Origin: Massariosphaeria phaeospora
Lineage: Eukaryota > Ascomycota > Dothideomycetes > Pleosporales
Direction of reading: 5' to 3'
Length of the DNA stretch: 64,000 bases
Assembly (NCBI GenBank): GCA_011032825.1
Contig: JAADJZ010000008.1
Location: 1,302,001 to 1,366,000 of the forward strand
Shown: positions 44,600 to 55,417 of the stretch, piece by piece
How the letters are laid out: the number at the start of each line of letters is the position of its first letter
Numbering within the stretch: the first letter of the stretch is position 1
Position numbers and translations under genes: made by a program
The notes under the pieces: model-generated
The model's input: the letters and a program-made list of their open reading frames with translations, nothing else
Told to the model about the DNA's origin: nothing
Database searches by the model: none

Positions 44600-46100
44600 G
44601 CTTGCCGAGCAGAAGCTAAGTCCTATAATCATGACGATAAGAGAGCTCCCTGTGTGTGTGAGGACGAAAGAAGCGAACAAGATTTTCTAGGAGTCATCTT
44701 GACGAACCATGGTTCTGAGAGTGCGCATCACAGAACAAACGACCCACTCAGCTCACGCTGAAAACAAACAATGCTCTCCCGCCATAAGCCCACGAAAGCG
44801 TTCTTGTGACATGCCATAGCAACTGTTCACAAACTCCCCTGCTTAAACAATAGCTGGCCCCATAGTTAACAAATCGCACTGCCAAGCAACACGGCCCAGC
44901 ATGAACAAAGCTTCCCCACAACATCAGAGACGTACCCTGACGTTGATTATAGGCGGATCCTGTAGAAGCGAATCGTGTTTAAGATGTCCTCTTGGGGAGT
45001 AATATTGTAGTACTGTATAATCTAGTAAGTGCCAGATTCAAACTCAAGGCGCCAAGCTAGTGATTCCCAGTTTTTCCCTGCTTGCCGCGACACAAGTGTT
45101 GTCTGTTGTGTTGATGAAGGACGGTACGGAAGCCCAAAAGATCTTATCCAAATCGGGCTAATGGTCCAATTCGCCGTCAGTGCTCGGTAGCAAAGTAAAA
45201 GGTCTCGCTATGAGCCCGCGGAAACTTCTAATCGGGTTCAGTACCCTGTTAGCCCCACAGCGCAGTGTATTTGGCACAGGTCAACGCGTTGATGATGCTG
45301 GAATCCTCGCAGCTACGGCCCCGTTCAACGCCCAATTAAAGCAGCAAGTTTTGTTGGGCGGGGAACTAAGAGTAGAGTACTCTAAAAGGCACAGCGGGCT
45401 CGTTAGGCCTATTGTATTGCTGTAGGAAGGCGCGCTGACTGGCAAGAATCCGAGTGTTGGGGCCATGATGAAGAGCGAGATTCGTGCATGTGTGGTAAAT
45501 GAGGAGGACAAAAGAAGCGGTTTATAGGATACATCTCAACGAACTATAGTTCTAAGCGCTCTACAACGCTAAAAACATATTGATCGGACCACTCCTGCGG
45601 CAAAATAAATGGGCCAAAAACACATAGGCTGATTCATCCATTTTGACTCATTCATTTTGTCGCAGGAGTGGGACAGCTCCGCACGAGAGTGAGGTAAGAG
45701 CGCTTCCGAGGTTGTGTTTGGATCAGATGCGCTAACAGCCGAACCACCCGATTACAAGCAGATGACAATCCTTCCCCGCCATTCTTTTGCGGGCAATGGT
45801 GAATAGCGTACTCCTTAGCATTACGTGTATCAAACGTTTTTATCTTATTTATGAGTTTGCAAGGAGTTTACAGAAGTTCCAAAAATTATCGTCAGCCCGA
45901 GTGAAAGGCTCTTCTCTCGTTGCGGCTGAATTGGGATAACCTCCTCGTTGCCTAGGTATAATTTCAACCACACCTAGTTGGCAAATCATGATTCCAAGAG
46001 TACGCTTTAAAACAGACAACCTACTAAGCTGAAGCTAAAAATAAACAAGGCTTGCCGTAATGAGCTCGCGAAACCTTCCATCCGTAGACTTAGCCTCCTA
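44600..46100. repeat. Old diverged direct repeats
   Basis: Blocks near 44650-44740 and 45490-45580 align by eye: gacgaaagaagcg with gacaaaagaagcg, then tcttgacgaaccatggttct with tctcaacgaactatagttct. Another set aligns near 44770, 45195 and 46050 around at(g)agcccgcggaaact. Mismatches are mostly transitions. They look like remnants of a repeat family altered by RIP long ago. Boundaries are approximate. Confidence 0.45.
45589..45671. repeat. Foldback/MITE-like inverted repeat, 31-bp arms
   Basis: The left arm (45589-45619, starting ccactcctgcggcaaaataa) matches the reverse complement of the right arm (45641-45671) with about four mismatches; the loop is 21 bp. Size and structure fit a miniature inverted-repeat element or the paired termini of a deleted element. 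No clear TA duplication flanks it. Confidence 0.7.
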
Positions 46101-46157
46101 GATGCATCCCAGTTACGAACGGGTTGAGAGTTGTCTCTGCATAATTGAGAGCTTTTT

Positions 46158-46215
46158 GAGAGGCTGCGAGAGAGGCTGCGAGAGAGGTTGATAGCGAGAG
46201 AGGTTGATAGTTGCG
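46158..46215. repeat. Short tandem array of 12-16 bp units
   Basis: gagaggctgcga occurs twice, then gagaggttgatagc with gagaggttgatagt, all in one run. This is non-coding simple repeat about 500 bp upstream of the next gene. Confidence 0.75.
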
Positions 46216-46721
46216 AGCTATTACGTAAGCAAAGATTACGTCATGTTAGAGCTTTGTTTTAGTTTTCCTAACGTTACGTAATGCAGACATGTTTTAGCTA
46301 ATTAGACGCCTTGCATCCTGTCTTAGCGCAGAGTAAAGCAGCTGATCAGCGTGCCTGCTTCTTTGCATCAGGAACAGAACAGCACCAAAGTGCACCTCAG
46401 CTTGGCGCCCTTTGGGTCTCTGTTTCCAGTAACTTGTTTTGGTCACTAGCACGGACCAATGACACGAGATCTGCCCGTATCTCTGCCCAGGTGTGGCTGT
46501 GCTCCCGGACCGGCACCACAGTTCCCTAAAACAAGCGTCTGCACATGCTGAGCCCCGGATTCTAGCAATCCCCGTACCTCTTCAACAGGATGCTACTCCG
46601 CACATGAATAAAGGATTCCGCACTCGCAAGGCGCAGGGTCTCGTTGTTATAAGAGTCTCAATCGCTAGTTGTGCCGCTTCAAATTTGCCTCATCAACAGC
46701 AACAAATCTACGGTCCTCAAA

Positions 46722-48167
46722 ATGTCTTTCATCATCACTCGAATAGTCACGGGTGTGTCTACGAGCATAGGTCTTGCAGCGGAGAAATATTACGACCGCA
46801 AAGATCGCAAAATCGCGCTCCAGGAATTCGCAGAGACCGCCACAGCAGACAATGGAAGGATTACCGGTGATGAGCGGGACTGGGCTCTCGACGATGCCGC
46901 CGAAGAAACCTTTACACAACGGCCGACAGAAGAAGCGACTATAGCAGACTTGGTTCATGATACGATTCCCGCGCCGTCTTCAGCGCACGCAGCGAACGCA
47001 CAGCTGCGCCTTGCCTACCCTATAATTATACCGCAACGCCGACCTGGAACCAAGGCCAGGGGCTTCGCTCGGGCGTATGCCCCGGATCTCGAGGCCTTTG
47101 GCATCGATCAAAATACCTTCCTGCGTTTTCTGAAGAACTTCCAAGCCGCCTCGCAAGCTAGCCCCTTCTTGAATGCGCTCACAATTTCGGCTGGCATAGC
47201 TAGTTCTGTTCCCGCAACACTTACATTTGCTGTTCCGTTAGCAGTCTCAATCATTGCTGGGTAGGCAATCAGCTGTTCCTGCTTGGAATGAATTTACTAA
47301 CAGTGTCATAGCACAGCAATAGAGTTGCAGGGTCGTTATAAAGCGAACGCGTATCTCGACCAAATCAACAAAGAGCTTTTCATGCCTTTGGGTCTCTACG
47401 CCATGGTACTTGTGTATAGATCAGATGACGCGACTGACGCTGATGAACCCACTCTCGCCGTCGAAACCGTCAATATGGAGACTGCAAAGCACATTACGAA
47501 GTGGGGTCTTCCGGAAGGGGCCACTCAGCCTGAGGGCACAGATTCGGGATCTTCAAAGACACTGCGTCCAATTCGCGGTGCTTCCGGAAAGACCAAAGGC
47601 GATGCGATGATGCCGCTGGAGGTAGCACCCTTGATATACCCCGGGCTCGACACCAGAGCTTCGCGCCCCGAGCTCTCACGAGACGAATCGTTCAAGCAAA
47701 GACTGCAGCGCAACAAGAAATTCGTTGGGGAATACTATGACCGCCGAGCCGCTGCCTCGTACACCGGCAACAATCCCGAAACGCTGCTCGCAAAATCTAC
47801 AGCCGAAGCATCGTTTCGCTCCCGCTTCGCTGACCCGAACCATCCAGTCAATAATGGGACTCCTACAGCGCTTCTGACCGGCGGAAATGTCAGGGGCATC
47901 ATGCCTGTGCGAGAAACGGGGGAAGACGGACGCCTGATGCCAAAGGAGAAGTATGATGTTATCAAACTCGGTGATGTTCGAGGGCCGATTGGCCTAGTTG
48001 GCTATGGGCTCCAGGGTGTGCAGAAGGTTCTCGGGAGTGATGTGATGTATTTGACGGTCGTCAATATGCCGAGTGAGGAGGAGTTGGAGGAAGCGAGACG
48101 GGTACTGAGGGATAAGAAGGGGTTTGCAACAATGTTGAAAGCGTTTCTAGAGACTAAAGAGGCATGA
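46722..48167 (+). CDS. Conserved hypothetical protein with hydrophobic centre
   Basis: Two exons, 46722-47260 and 47312-48167 (intron 51 bp, in frame), about 464 residues. The ATG at 46722 follows an A-rich context and starts MSFIITRIVTGVSTSIGLAA, an amphipathic/hydrophobic N-terminus. A hydrophobic stretch near residues 150-180 (IASSVPATLTFAVPLAVSII) could be a membrane or lipid-contact helix; directly after the intron comes GRYKANAYLDQINKELFMPL. Then a disordered part (residues about 240-330) and a conserved-looking C-terminus (GDVRGPIGLVGYGLQGVQK). I have the impression of a fungal family of this layout but can assign no function. Confidence 0.75.
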
Positions 48168-48605
48168 GAGTCAAACTTAGACCTTTGTACGGCTATAGTT
48201 TATATAGTGTCGATGTCTCAATCCGTTACCTGCGAGTATTTGCAAGCAGAGTCCTGGGGCTTGGCGTGGATGAGTGTCAGAGCTCGGATCAGGGGGCTGG
48301 AACAAATCTTCCGTCTTCCTTCCCTCGCAACGACACACACCGACGAACAAGGAACTGGACCATTATCGCGCAATCGAGTACCCGATCAGCTCAAGACATG
48401 GAGCAGAGCCCGTTTGAACAGACTCGGGTAATAGGACCCCGCCACCGACTCCGCACAACCATCCGATAATGATGCAATCGCCATGCGGCCATGTCCTAGG
48501 CGAGACGACTAATTCCGCACGTCAACTCCTCAAAGCCCTTCCATATTTCAATCAACGAGACTATCTACACAAGGGCAAACTTCAGCAACCCCAGATCTCT
48601 ACGCA
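48168..48605. other. Intergenic region
   Basis: 438 bp, terminator side of the preceding gene and promoter of the dehydrogenase gene. Nothing further seen. Confidence 0.5.
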
Positions 48606-49472
48606 ATGCCTCCGTCCGGCCTCGCAGTTCTCATTGGAGCCGGGCCCAACACGGGTAAGTCTCTAAACTCACATGCTGCTGGAATGACCTCACCCTTATA
48701 CGCCATAGGTACCGGAATTGCTCGAATGCTCTCGCATGCCTCTCACGGGAACCTCGCCGTCGCTCTCCTTGCGCGCAACCCAGAATCCCTCAACGCCGTG
48801 GTGTCCTCGGTCCGCAAGACCAGCCCAGATGCCGTCCTCGAGACCTTCCCAACCGACACCTCCAAAGCGTCGCTGGAGAAAGCATTCAAGGACATAAAGG
48901 CCCACCAGAGCTTCCGTGACCTGAAGCTAGACATGGCCATCTACAGCATCAAACATTCGTCGCGGAAGCCCTTCTTGGAGGAGACATACGAGGACTTTAC
49001 GGACTCGTTGGAGACATACGTTGGAGGTGCGTTCGTGTTTGCGCAAGAATCGCTGAAGCGGTTCTTTGCGGATCATGGAGAAACTCCGCTGTCTGAGGGC
49101 GCTGCGAAGAAAGGCGTAAGTTGGGTTCCATACGCCACAGGCGAACTGCTGCTAACATACCAATAGACGCTTATCTTCACTGGGACTCTAGGCGCACTCC
49201 GCTGCAGCGCCAACTACGCAGCATACGGCGCCGGCCGCGCGAGTGTTCGCCAACTAGCTCAGACTTTGGCTCGCGAGATGAGCGAAAAGGGAATCCACGT
49301 AGTCCACACTATCGCGAACGGCGGTATCGCAGATGAGGATGGGCAGGACCAGAAGACGGGCAAGAAGATGAGCGCAGATGCTGTGGGCGAAACATATTTG
49401 TGGTTGCATGGGCAGAAACCATGTCTTTGGACCCACGAGTTGGACATGAGGCCTGCTTGCGAGAAGTTTTAA
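48606..49472 (+). CDS. Atypical short-chain dehydrogenase/reductase
   Basis: Three exons, 48606-48654, 48709-49115 and 49167-49472 (introns 54 and 51 bp, in frame), about 253 residues, the usual SDR length. The nucleotide-binding motif, interrupted by the first intron, reads VLIGAGPNTGTGIARML, followed by VALLARN. The expected catalytic YxxxK region reads NYAAYGAGRASVRQLAQTLA, that is YxxxR, as in a divergent SDR group, so catalysis of the usual NAD(P)-dependent type is uncertain. The C-terminus (LWLHGQKPCLWTHELDMRP) is typical of fungal members. Substrate unknown. It is not clearly part of a pathway cluster. Confidence 0.88.
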
Positions 49473-49672
49473 GAGATGGTCGGAATATCGTCTTGTCCTT
49501 ATTTCCGGTCACTCGAATGCTTCCCCCGGTATCGTTCACCGATTACTAAGGCAGTCTCTAGCACGCGGCAGTCTCATCCCTCTCCTATTCAGCCTCGTCA
49601 AGCTAGAACTATAGTCGTCGACCGCAGATTCTCTCCTTGTTCTCCACAGTGCATGCGCCCATCGATGTAGCA

Positions 49673-50110
49673 TCACCCGACCAATTTGCCTCCTACAATA
49701 TCCAACTGGCCCGAGAGCTTCGGGTCCTCCAGGCGAACGACCAATGGAAAGCGACAACCAGGTACCATGCAGACCACATCCCCTTTCTCGATTGATAGCC
49801 ATGACGAACCAAAAAATCCATGACGGGTGATGAAGACTCTCCAGCTACACTTCCGCTTTCTCAAGGCCCGAAAATACCCATTTCCTCGTATGTCTTCTAG
49901 AGTCGCACCTTGGTTTAACGACCTTTGCAATTCAGTAAACACTATGCCGAGTTCGGCAGATGCCCTGTTCCCGTCCACATCTAGATCCATGATCAAGGCT
50001 CTCCACACTGTTTCACAGGCCGACTCGCGGTTTGAGGATGTGCAAAAAGCCTCGCCGAAATATTGAAAAAGAGGCAGGAATACGTAATAGAGTACGAGGC
50101 GGCGACTCAT
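49673..50110 (-). pseudogene. HET-domain protein, C-terminal fragment
   Basis: A 145-residue frame with the conserved tail of fungal heterokaryon-incompatibility (HET) proteins: SACETVWRALIMDLD, then RVFITRHGFFGSSW, then IEKGDVVCMVPGCRFPLVVR. The N-terminal HET domain that should precede it is missing: an in-frame TAG lies just upstream of the ATG at 50110, and the next 100 bp lead into the 3' end of another minus-strand gene. It is probably a truncated remnant, though a small expressed fragment is possible. Confidence 0.6.
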
Positions 50111-50217
50111 ATCCAGAAACAACTAGTCAAACATCCCATGATCGCACTCTATCAAAGCGTCTCTCGACGCTATATACCTTTCTTTAAGCTTTTAGTATTC
50201 GCTGCTTCGAGGAGCCC

Positions 50218-51579
50218 TTAACGATGCTTGGTGGACACTGGATCGTGCGTCTGATGATTCGATGATTTTCGGGAAGCTCCATCTTCCAGGACCTCGTATG
50301 TTGTCTCTCTCAGGATGTAAGTTGAATCGTTCTGTTGAATGTCTGCTAAGTTCTGCTTCGAGGGTTGCGATTTCCAAGAGAATACGAAGGAAGATTTGAG
50401 CTCGGACCAGATGGTGCTCTTAATCAAGATATTGAGCCAGAATGATGACATGGAGGGTGCGCAGCTCACTGCAATGGTACCGAATATCTCGGCGACTCTG
50501 TTAGGTGAATTAGCGTTGTTATAGGGATAAAGGTATGTTGTTGATGAACTCACGTTATGATTCCAAGAATTGTACCGTTCCAGGTCGGATCTGTCCCACC
50601 AAAAACAATGACTCTCAGGTACAGAGATATTATGCTCAAGACGACCAAGCTGAAAAATTAGCAAGCTTCCATCGTCTCGTGGAGGCGCAGCCAACTCACA
50701 GAAGTCCTGTTCCAAACACAATGCCGAGACTGACCTTCTTGGCTAAACTTATATGCAATCTCATAACGATTGGGAAGGGCAGAATAAGAATCAACAGGTC
50801 AGCCAGACAAGAAAAGACACCAACGACCACATTGAGCCAAGCTGACGTCGAGCAGCGTGCAAATGCAGCACCCTCCCATGCTTCGTCATTACGTGGAATA
50901 CAATATACTCCAGCAATGGCAATGTTCATGCCATAGAAAAGCGCCATAAACACAATCCAGAAGTAGGCGGTCCGTCGAAGCCATGTAATGGTGCCGAATA
51001 TTCGGATATACAAAGCAAGAATTGCGGCTTTCGCTGCCCATAAGGCGGGGGCAACAAGGAATCGGATCGCTACCTGCATCTGAAAGCGGAATATCGTAAG
51101 CGAAGACCACCCTATGAGCTGCTGTCCGAACCTGTATCATCGAAACTGTCATCGTAGTGACGGGAACATCCCATGCGTGTCTTGCTGTGCCCCATCGGGA
51201 TACTGCGGCATATTCAGTGGAGGTCTGGAGTAATGAATAAGAGGAGTGATATACTTACCGACGTTGTAGACGGCCCAATACCCAATGCCTCCGGCGAAGG
51301 CAATAAGACAGAGCCCTGTAAGTAATGCTTCTTAGCCAAGGGATAATGATCTTTCCCTCCATTACGTGGAACAGACTTACAATCATCAAGACAAAGCTTC
51401 CGATGGAGCTTTTTGTTCGTAGAGAGTCGTATCGCTAGTAAAACAGCGCTGACCACGATGAGTGCGATCCCAGTTCCGGTCTGGGCGGCAAGAAGGGACG
51501 GTGGATTCTCGAAGTTGGACTTGGCCCCAGAGAGATTAGGCAACAAAGGCGTCTTAGAGGGGTCCACGGAAGACATCAT
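50218..51579 (-). CDS. Fungal rhodopsin-domain integral membrane protein
   Basis: A minus-strand gene of seven or so exons. Recognisable parts in order: MSSVDPSKTPLLPNLSG and a first TM helix (TGTGIALIVVSAVLLAIRL) in 51381-51579; LIAFAGGIGYWAVYNV in 51259-51315; an exon with RWGTARHAWDVPVTTMTVSM; IRFLVAPALWAAKAAILALY and following helices to 50707 or so; VVLSIISLYLRVIVFGGTDP, the family-typical loop; then AEIFGTIAVSCAPSMSSFW and a Ser/Thr-rich tail ending at 50218. The seven-helix layout matches the fungal rhodopsin_dom family (unrelated to opsins in known function), often a surface receptor or secondary-metabolism neighbour. The GT-AG junction after YNVG (donor 51258, acceptor near 51220) gives a frameshift and stop, so either the splice model or the gene is faulty. 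Confidence 0.75.
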
Positions 51580-52130
51580 GGAAGTCCTGATTGAATGATT
51601 GCTTACGAAATCCGGTGTATAGATGAAGAAACTAAGTTGCACGCTAACTGCTGTCGAGAGGGGCTTCGATATCTTGCGGATTAGCATATATAAGAGGAGG
51701 AGACGACTGACAGTTCGGCTTACATCGTTTATCCATACACCCTGCGTTGCCCCGTGCCGAAGCCCGTTGACCCCGACCAGATACGCGTGCATGACTTGGA
51801 ATTACGGTCAGTCCTGGATACGGAGCGGTGCAGCTTGCATGCAACCTCATTGGTATCTGACAAGGGTGGGTCTACGCTGCGGCGTAGCCCATTCGCATGC
51901 ATGCTTCAGCAGTCAGGAATGAGCCTTGCAAACAGCAAAGGGTGAGTTGATCTGTTTGCCTCGTACTCCGCGGTGCTGTCTGCAGTCGTACGGCGATTCA
52001 GTTTCGTTGATGCTGAAAGCCTAGATCGTCGGTGAATAAATTGCATAACTTGGAATACCACAAGCACAATTCTCTCTACGCCTTCTACATATACTTTTCA
52101 CTCGGTTGACAAAGATTATCAGCCACAAAT
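51580..52130. other. Divergent promoter region
   Basis: About 550 bp between the start codons of the rhodopsin-domain gene (minus) and the P450 gene (plus), presumably a shared promoter. No specific site recognised. Confidence 0.5.
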
Positions 52131-54237
52131 ATGCTTTCCCTTCTGGCACCCAGGGCCGAAGCCCTCATACTTTTTCTATTCGGCAGCTCTATTCTTGGCT
52201 TCTCTGGGCTTCTGCCTCACGTGAAGAAGTATGGCCTGGTATGTGTCACATTGCTGTCGATGTGAATTGTACGCTGACCTAGGCTTGTGTAGCTTTGGTA
52301 TCTCCTATATCCCTACAGAGCGGTCAAGGATCATATCAGCGCTTACCGATTCCTCATCGATGCGCCAGGGATAATCCAGGAGGGTTACGATGCCGTATGC
52401 CCATCATATCTGTTCAGCTTGTCAACCGTGATCTGACAGGTCAATAGGCAGAGGGGGGTTACTTTGTCATCAATGACCCTGATATCAACTATCATGTGGT
52501 CGCAGATAAGAAGCTAATGAGGGAGATTGACCATGCGCCCAAAGATGTCTTGTCTTTACAAGCAGCAGCAAAAGCAGTGAGTTCCTAAGTTGTTCAGAAG
52601 TATACCCGAATCTAATGCACATCGATTAGATGCTCCAACCTATGTACTCAATGCACAGGTTTGATTGGCCTGACGTAAGAGGCTTTGACGGAACGCCTCT
52701 CATCAGGACAGTTCGCAGCCTGCTTCGAAACGACCTTGGTTTCATCTTGCCAAAGACCCGTGTGACTAATTCTGCCATCATCGACGATCTGTTCAGCAAA
52801 CCTGGAAAGCAACCTCACGTCACCACGGTGGTACGTGCATGTATATCACACATCAATGCCCTAGCATTCTTTGGCGAAGAATTTGGTACGTACTGCTTGC
52901 GCACTCGAATTAACATAATAAAGCAGTGCAGCTGACTTGGTCAACAGCCTCCAACAAGGAGTTCATGACAGCTGTTGAGGATTTTGCATTCAAGACTATT
53001 CTTATATCGGAAGCCGTGAGGCTATTGCCTGGAGTCATTGGTCGGTGAGTGAAGGTCTTGTCGACGTTACTGTTCCTGCTGACAATATAACAGAGCGGTC
53101 GGACGCCTAATGGAAGCTCAGTTTTCGGCGCAGCATGTCATCTTCAACGCACTGTTACCTGTTGCTCAGCAGAGAATTGACGAACAGAAATTGGCAAGGT
53201 CGGGGCACACGGTTCCTGAGCATGTAAGTTCTCATATGAATACCCACATATTCTCGTTAAATGAGATACTAACCAGTGTTCCTAATATGTAGAGAGATGT
53301 CTTGCAGTGGGTCATGGAACAATCATCGAGGCTAAGACCATGGACCGCTGATGTGACAACTCCATGGACAGCCGAACGGGTCGTTCACGAATTGATGGCC
53401 CTTTTGTTTGGAGCCGTCCATAGTATGGGAATGGTATGGCCGAGTTCCTCCACAAGTGTTCAAATTCTGATGTTTATTGACAGGCGACCACTTTTGCCAT
53501 TCGCGACATTTGCATGCATCCAGAATATGTTGAGCCTCTGCGGAAGGAGATCGAAGGGCCAGCATACCAAGCATGGGAAGCCACCGGCGATGGTCTACCC
53601 TTTCTTGACAGCTTTCTGAAGGAGTCTGCACGCATAAACCCTCTCGATAATTGTAAGCATAGCAGCTGTAGTACTTTGATCAACCTAACTGACAATGATG
53701 TGTAATAGTGAGCACCCGGCGTAAGGCTTTGAGGCCATTCACATTGTCCAACGGTGTGCACGTTGAGGTCGGCGACTGGCTTGCCACGCCCCTCATGCCA
53801 ATGCTCCGAGACGCAAAACATTGGGCTGATCCCCTCGAGTTTCACGGTTTCCGTCACGTTGACCCGAAGACGTTAGCATCTCTCGAGAATCCGGACGCGT
53901 TCATTCATGGTAAGCAATCACATAGAACTCCTAGCTAGGAGTCTTCTCGAGCAATAGTCTAACACCCTCTAGCCCAGGCCGCTTCTATGCATCAGCCGGG
54001 ATAAAGCAGGTCTTCAGTCTGCTTATCACCAAATACGATTGCGAAATCTTGGACCGATGCCCGCCGCGGACGTTCAATTGGCGCACATGCAACGCTCCTC
54101 GATCGGACATGCCTATCGTTTTTCGACCAAGGGCTACTGCAGCATACAGATATGGAGTCCTACTGAAGAATACTGGCTTTGAATTAGGCTTGGCTAATAG
54201 CTCATGTATTGCAGAAAGCAACATTTCTTTGGTTTAG
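52131..54237 (+). pseudogene. Cytochrome P450 lacking its haem-binding loop
   Basis: Nine exons join in frame: 52131-52238, 52293-52394, 52448-52576, 52630-52885, 52948-53044, 53094-53223, 53293-53433, 53484-53652 and 53709-53909. They give an N-terminal membrane anchor (EALILFLFGSSILGFSGLLP), an I-helix region (HELMALLFGAVHSMGM), the ExxR motif in FLKESARINPLD and PLEFHGFRHVDPKTL. The next part should be the FxxGxxxCxG haem loop. Instead a 62-bp GT-AG intron (53910-53972) leads into CPGRFYAS-type sequence whose preceding residues, including the cysteine, are gone (SPGRFYASAGIKQV at best), and the junction shifts frame to a stop within ten codons. The downstream tail (FNWRTCNAPRSDMPIVFRP) survives in another frame. 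Without the thiolate cysteine no P450 activity is expected. Confidence 0.8.
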
Positions 54238-54852
54238 GTCAGTCTCTCGTTAAGTGGAAATGTCTTCTTTTTTTTAACGTATAATAAACCACTTGTTTTT
54301 GTGTGTCGAGATACTTCCTTAATGATGGAGCTACTGGCCCAAAGTTTGCGCAAGACGACAAAAGCCGATAGAGTTCCCGTGCGGAGTATCATAGCGGTAG
54401 CACAGATAAAGCAGATCAGTTAGGCTGATGTCCACGGGGCTTCACGTCTGTTACCTTACTGGCTTCCACGCCGCCGGTATCATATCAGACCGAACGGACC
54501 AAAGCGCTTCGTCCCGCACGCCAAGTCTGACTGCACGTATGCAAGCAGGGAAGGGTCCAGCTGAGACAGCGTCGTTGCCTATGCGCCGAACCTTTTGGGA
54601 AACGCGTACGCGAGTACCGCATGTGGGGTCGCTTTGCGGCACGGTTTTATTAGCCCGCTGCACATGAGCAACTACGACAACTCTCCTGTTGCGGGCACCA
54701 TCTTGCGACATCAACGAACTTCGCAAACTTCTGCCAGTTTCTTTTCAGATCTTTCGAGTCGAATTGCCGCTTGACATCATGTTCGAGCACTTTGCTTTCA
54801 GGCATCTACCTCCCCTCCTCCTCGCTACTATTGTACCATCACCATCGGTGGC
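54238..54852. other. Intergenic region
   Basis: About 600 bp. Short overlapping frames at 54428-54726 lack support. A missing first exon of the DUF4267-like gene could lie at its right edge. Confidence 0.4.
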
Positions 54853-55179
54853 ATGTACCCATTCACGTACGGGCCGAAGGCCGCCTTACTCAAGTTCGGC
54901 TTTCCTGAACATATTGCCGTCTCGAAGGCCGCATGGCCGATCATCAAGGTCGGATCAGCTCGTGTCTCAACTATTGGTATCGCTCTCTGGGGCATGTACA
55001 TCGGCGGACATTTGGAGGCGATGGACATCCTGATTGCCGCTATGGGATGGATGGCGCTGATCGATGGTCTGGTGTGCTACCAGGAAGGAGCACCTGGCTC
55101 AGCCACGTTCCGTGTGTCGTCGACATGTGCGGTCGCGCTTTGGGGCCTATTGGGCATGACTTCAGGCAAACACTTCTAA
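54853..55179 (+). CDS. Small membrane protein, DUF4267-like
   Basis: A 108-residue frame rich in membrane-spanning sequence: TIGIALWGMYIGGHLEAMDI, LIAAMGWMALIDGLVCYQEG and STCAVALWGLLGMTSGKHF, with an N-terminal YGPKAALLKFGFPE motif typical of the family. About four helices are expected in full-length members; the first helix (upstream residues TITIGG run into the ATG) seems missing, so an upstream exon or a lost N-terminus is likely. It sits next to the broken P450 and before the AT-rich transposon block. Function unknown. Confidence 0.6.
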   Translation: MYPFTYGPKAALLKFGFPEHIAVSKAAWPIIKVGSARVSTIGIALWGMYIGGHLEAMDILIAAMGWMALIDGLVCYQEGAPGSATFRVSSTCAVALWGLLGMTSGKHF

Positions 55180-55415
55180 GAGACTTTTGGGATTATATCA
55201 CTTTTGGGGCGGAAACTCTACGGTGCCATTATCGGAATGTTTCTGGGTCTTGTTGAACTGCGCGGTGTACAGCTGGAACACTCTTAACAGGCTATGATCT
55301 ACAAATGAGGCAACTCCGAGTGGCTGGTTGCAGTTGCTGTATCCATGATGTGCCTTCTGATGTTTTGAGGCACATGCAATATCTCAAGGCAAAGCTCTAG
55401 GAACCAATGAGACGG
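55180..55415. other. Boundary between gene-bearing and AT-rich DNA
   Basis: 236 bp of non-coding DNA ending at the TA target site of the transposon at 55418. From here to the end of the window composition becomes strongly AT-rich and no intact gene is found. Confidence 0.6.
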
Positions 55416-55417
55416 TA

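Larger units (their letters stand above)
44295..46721. other. Gene-poor region with diverged repeats
   Basis: 2.4 kb with no supportable gene. It contains old, diverged direct repeats (separate entry), a 31-bp-arm foldback at 45589-45671 and a GAGAGGCTGCGA-type tandem array at 46158-46215. The last 100 bp are the leader of the gene at 46722. Confidence 0.5.
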
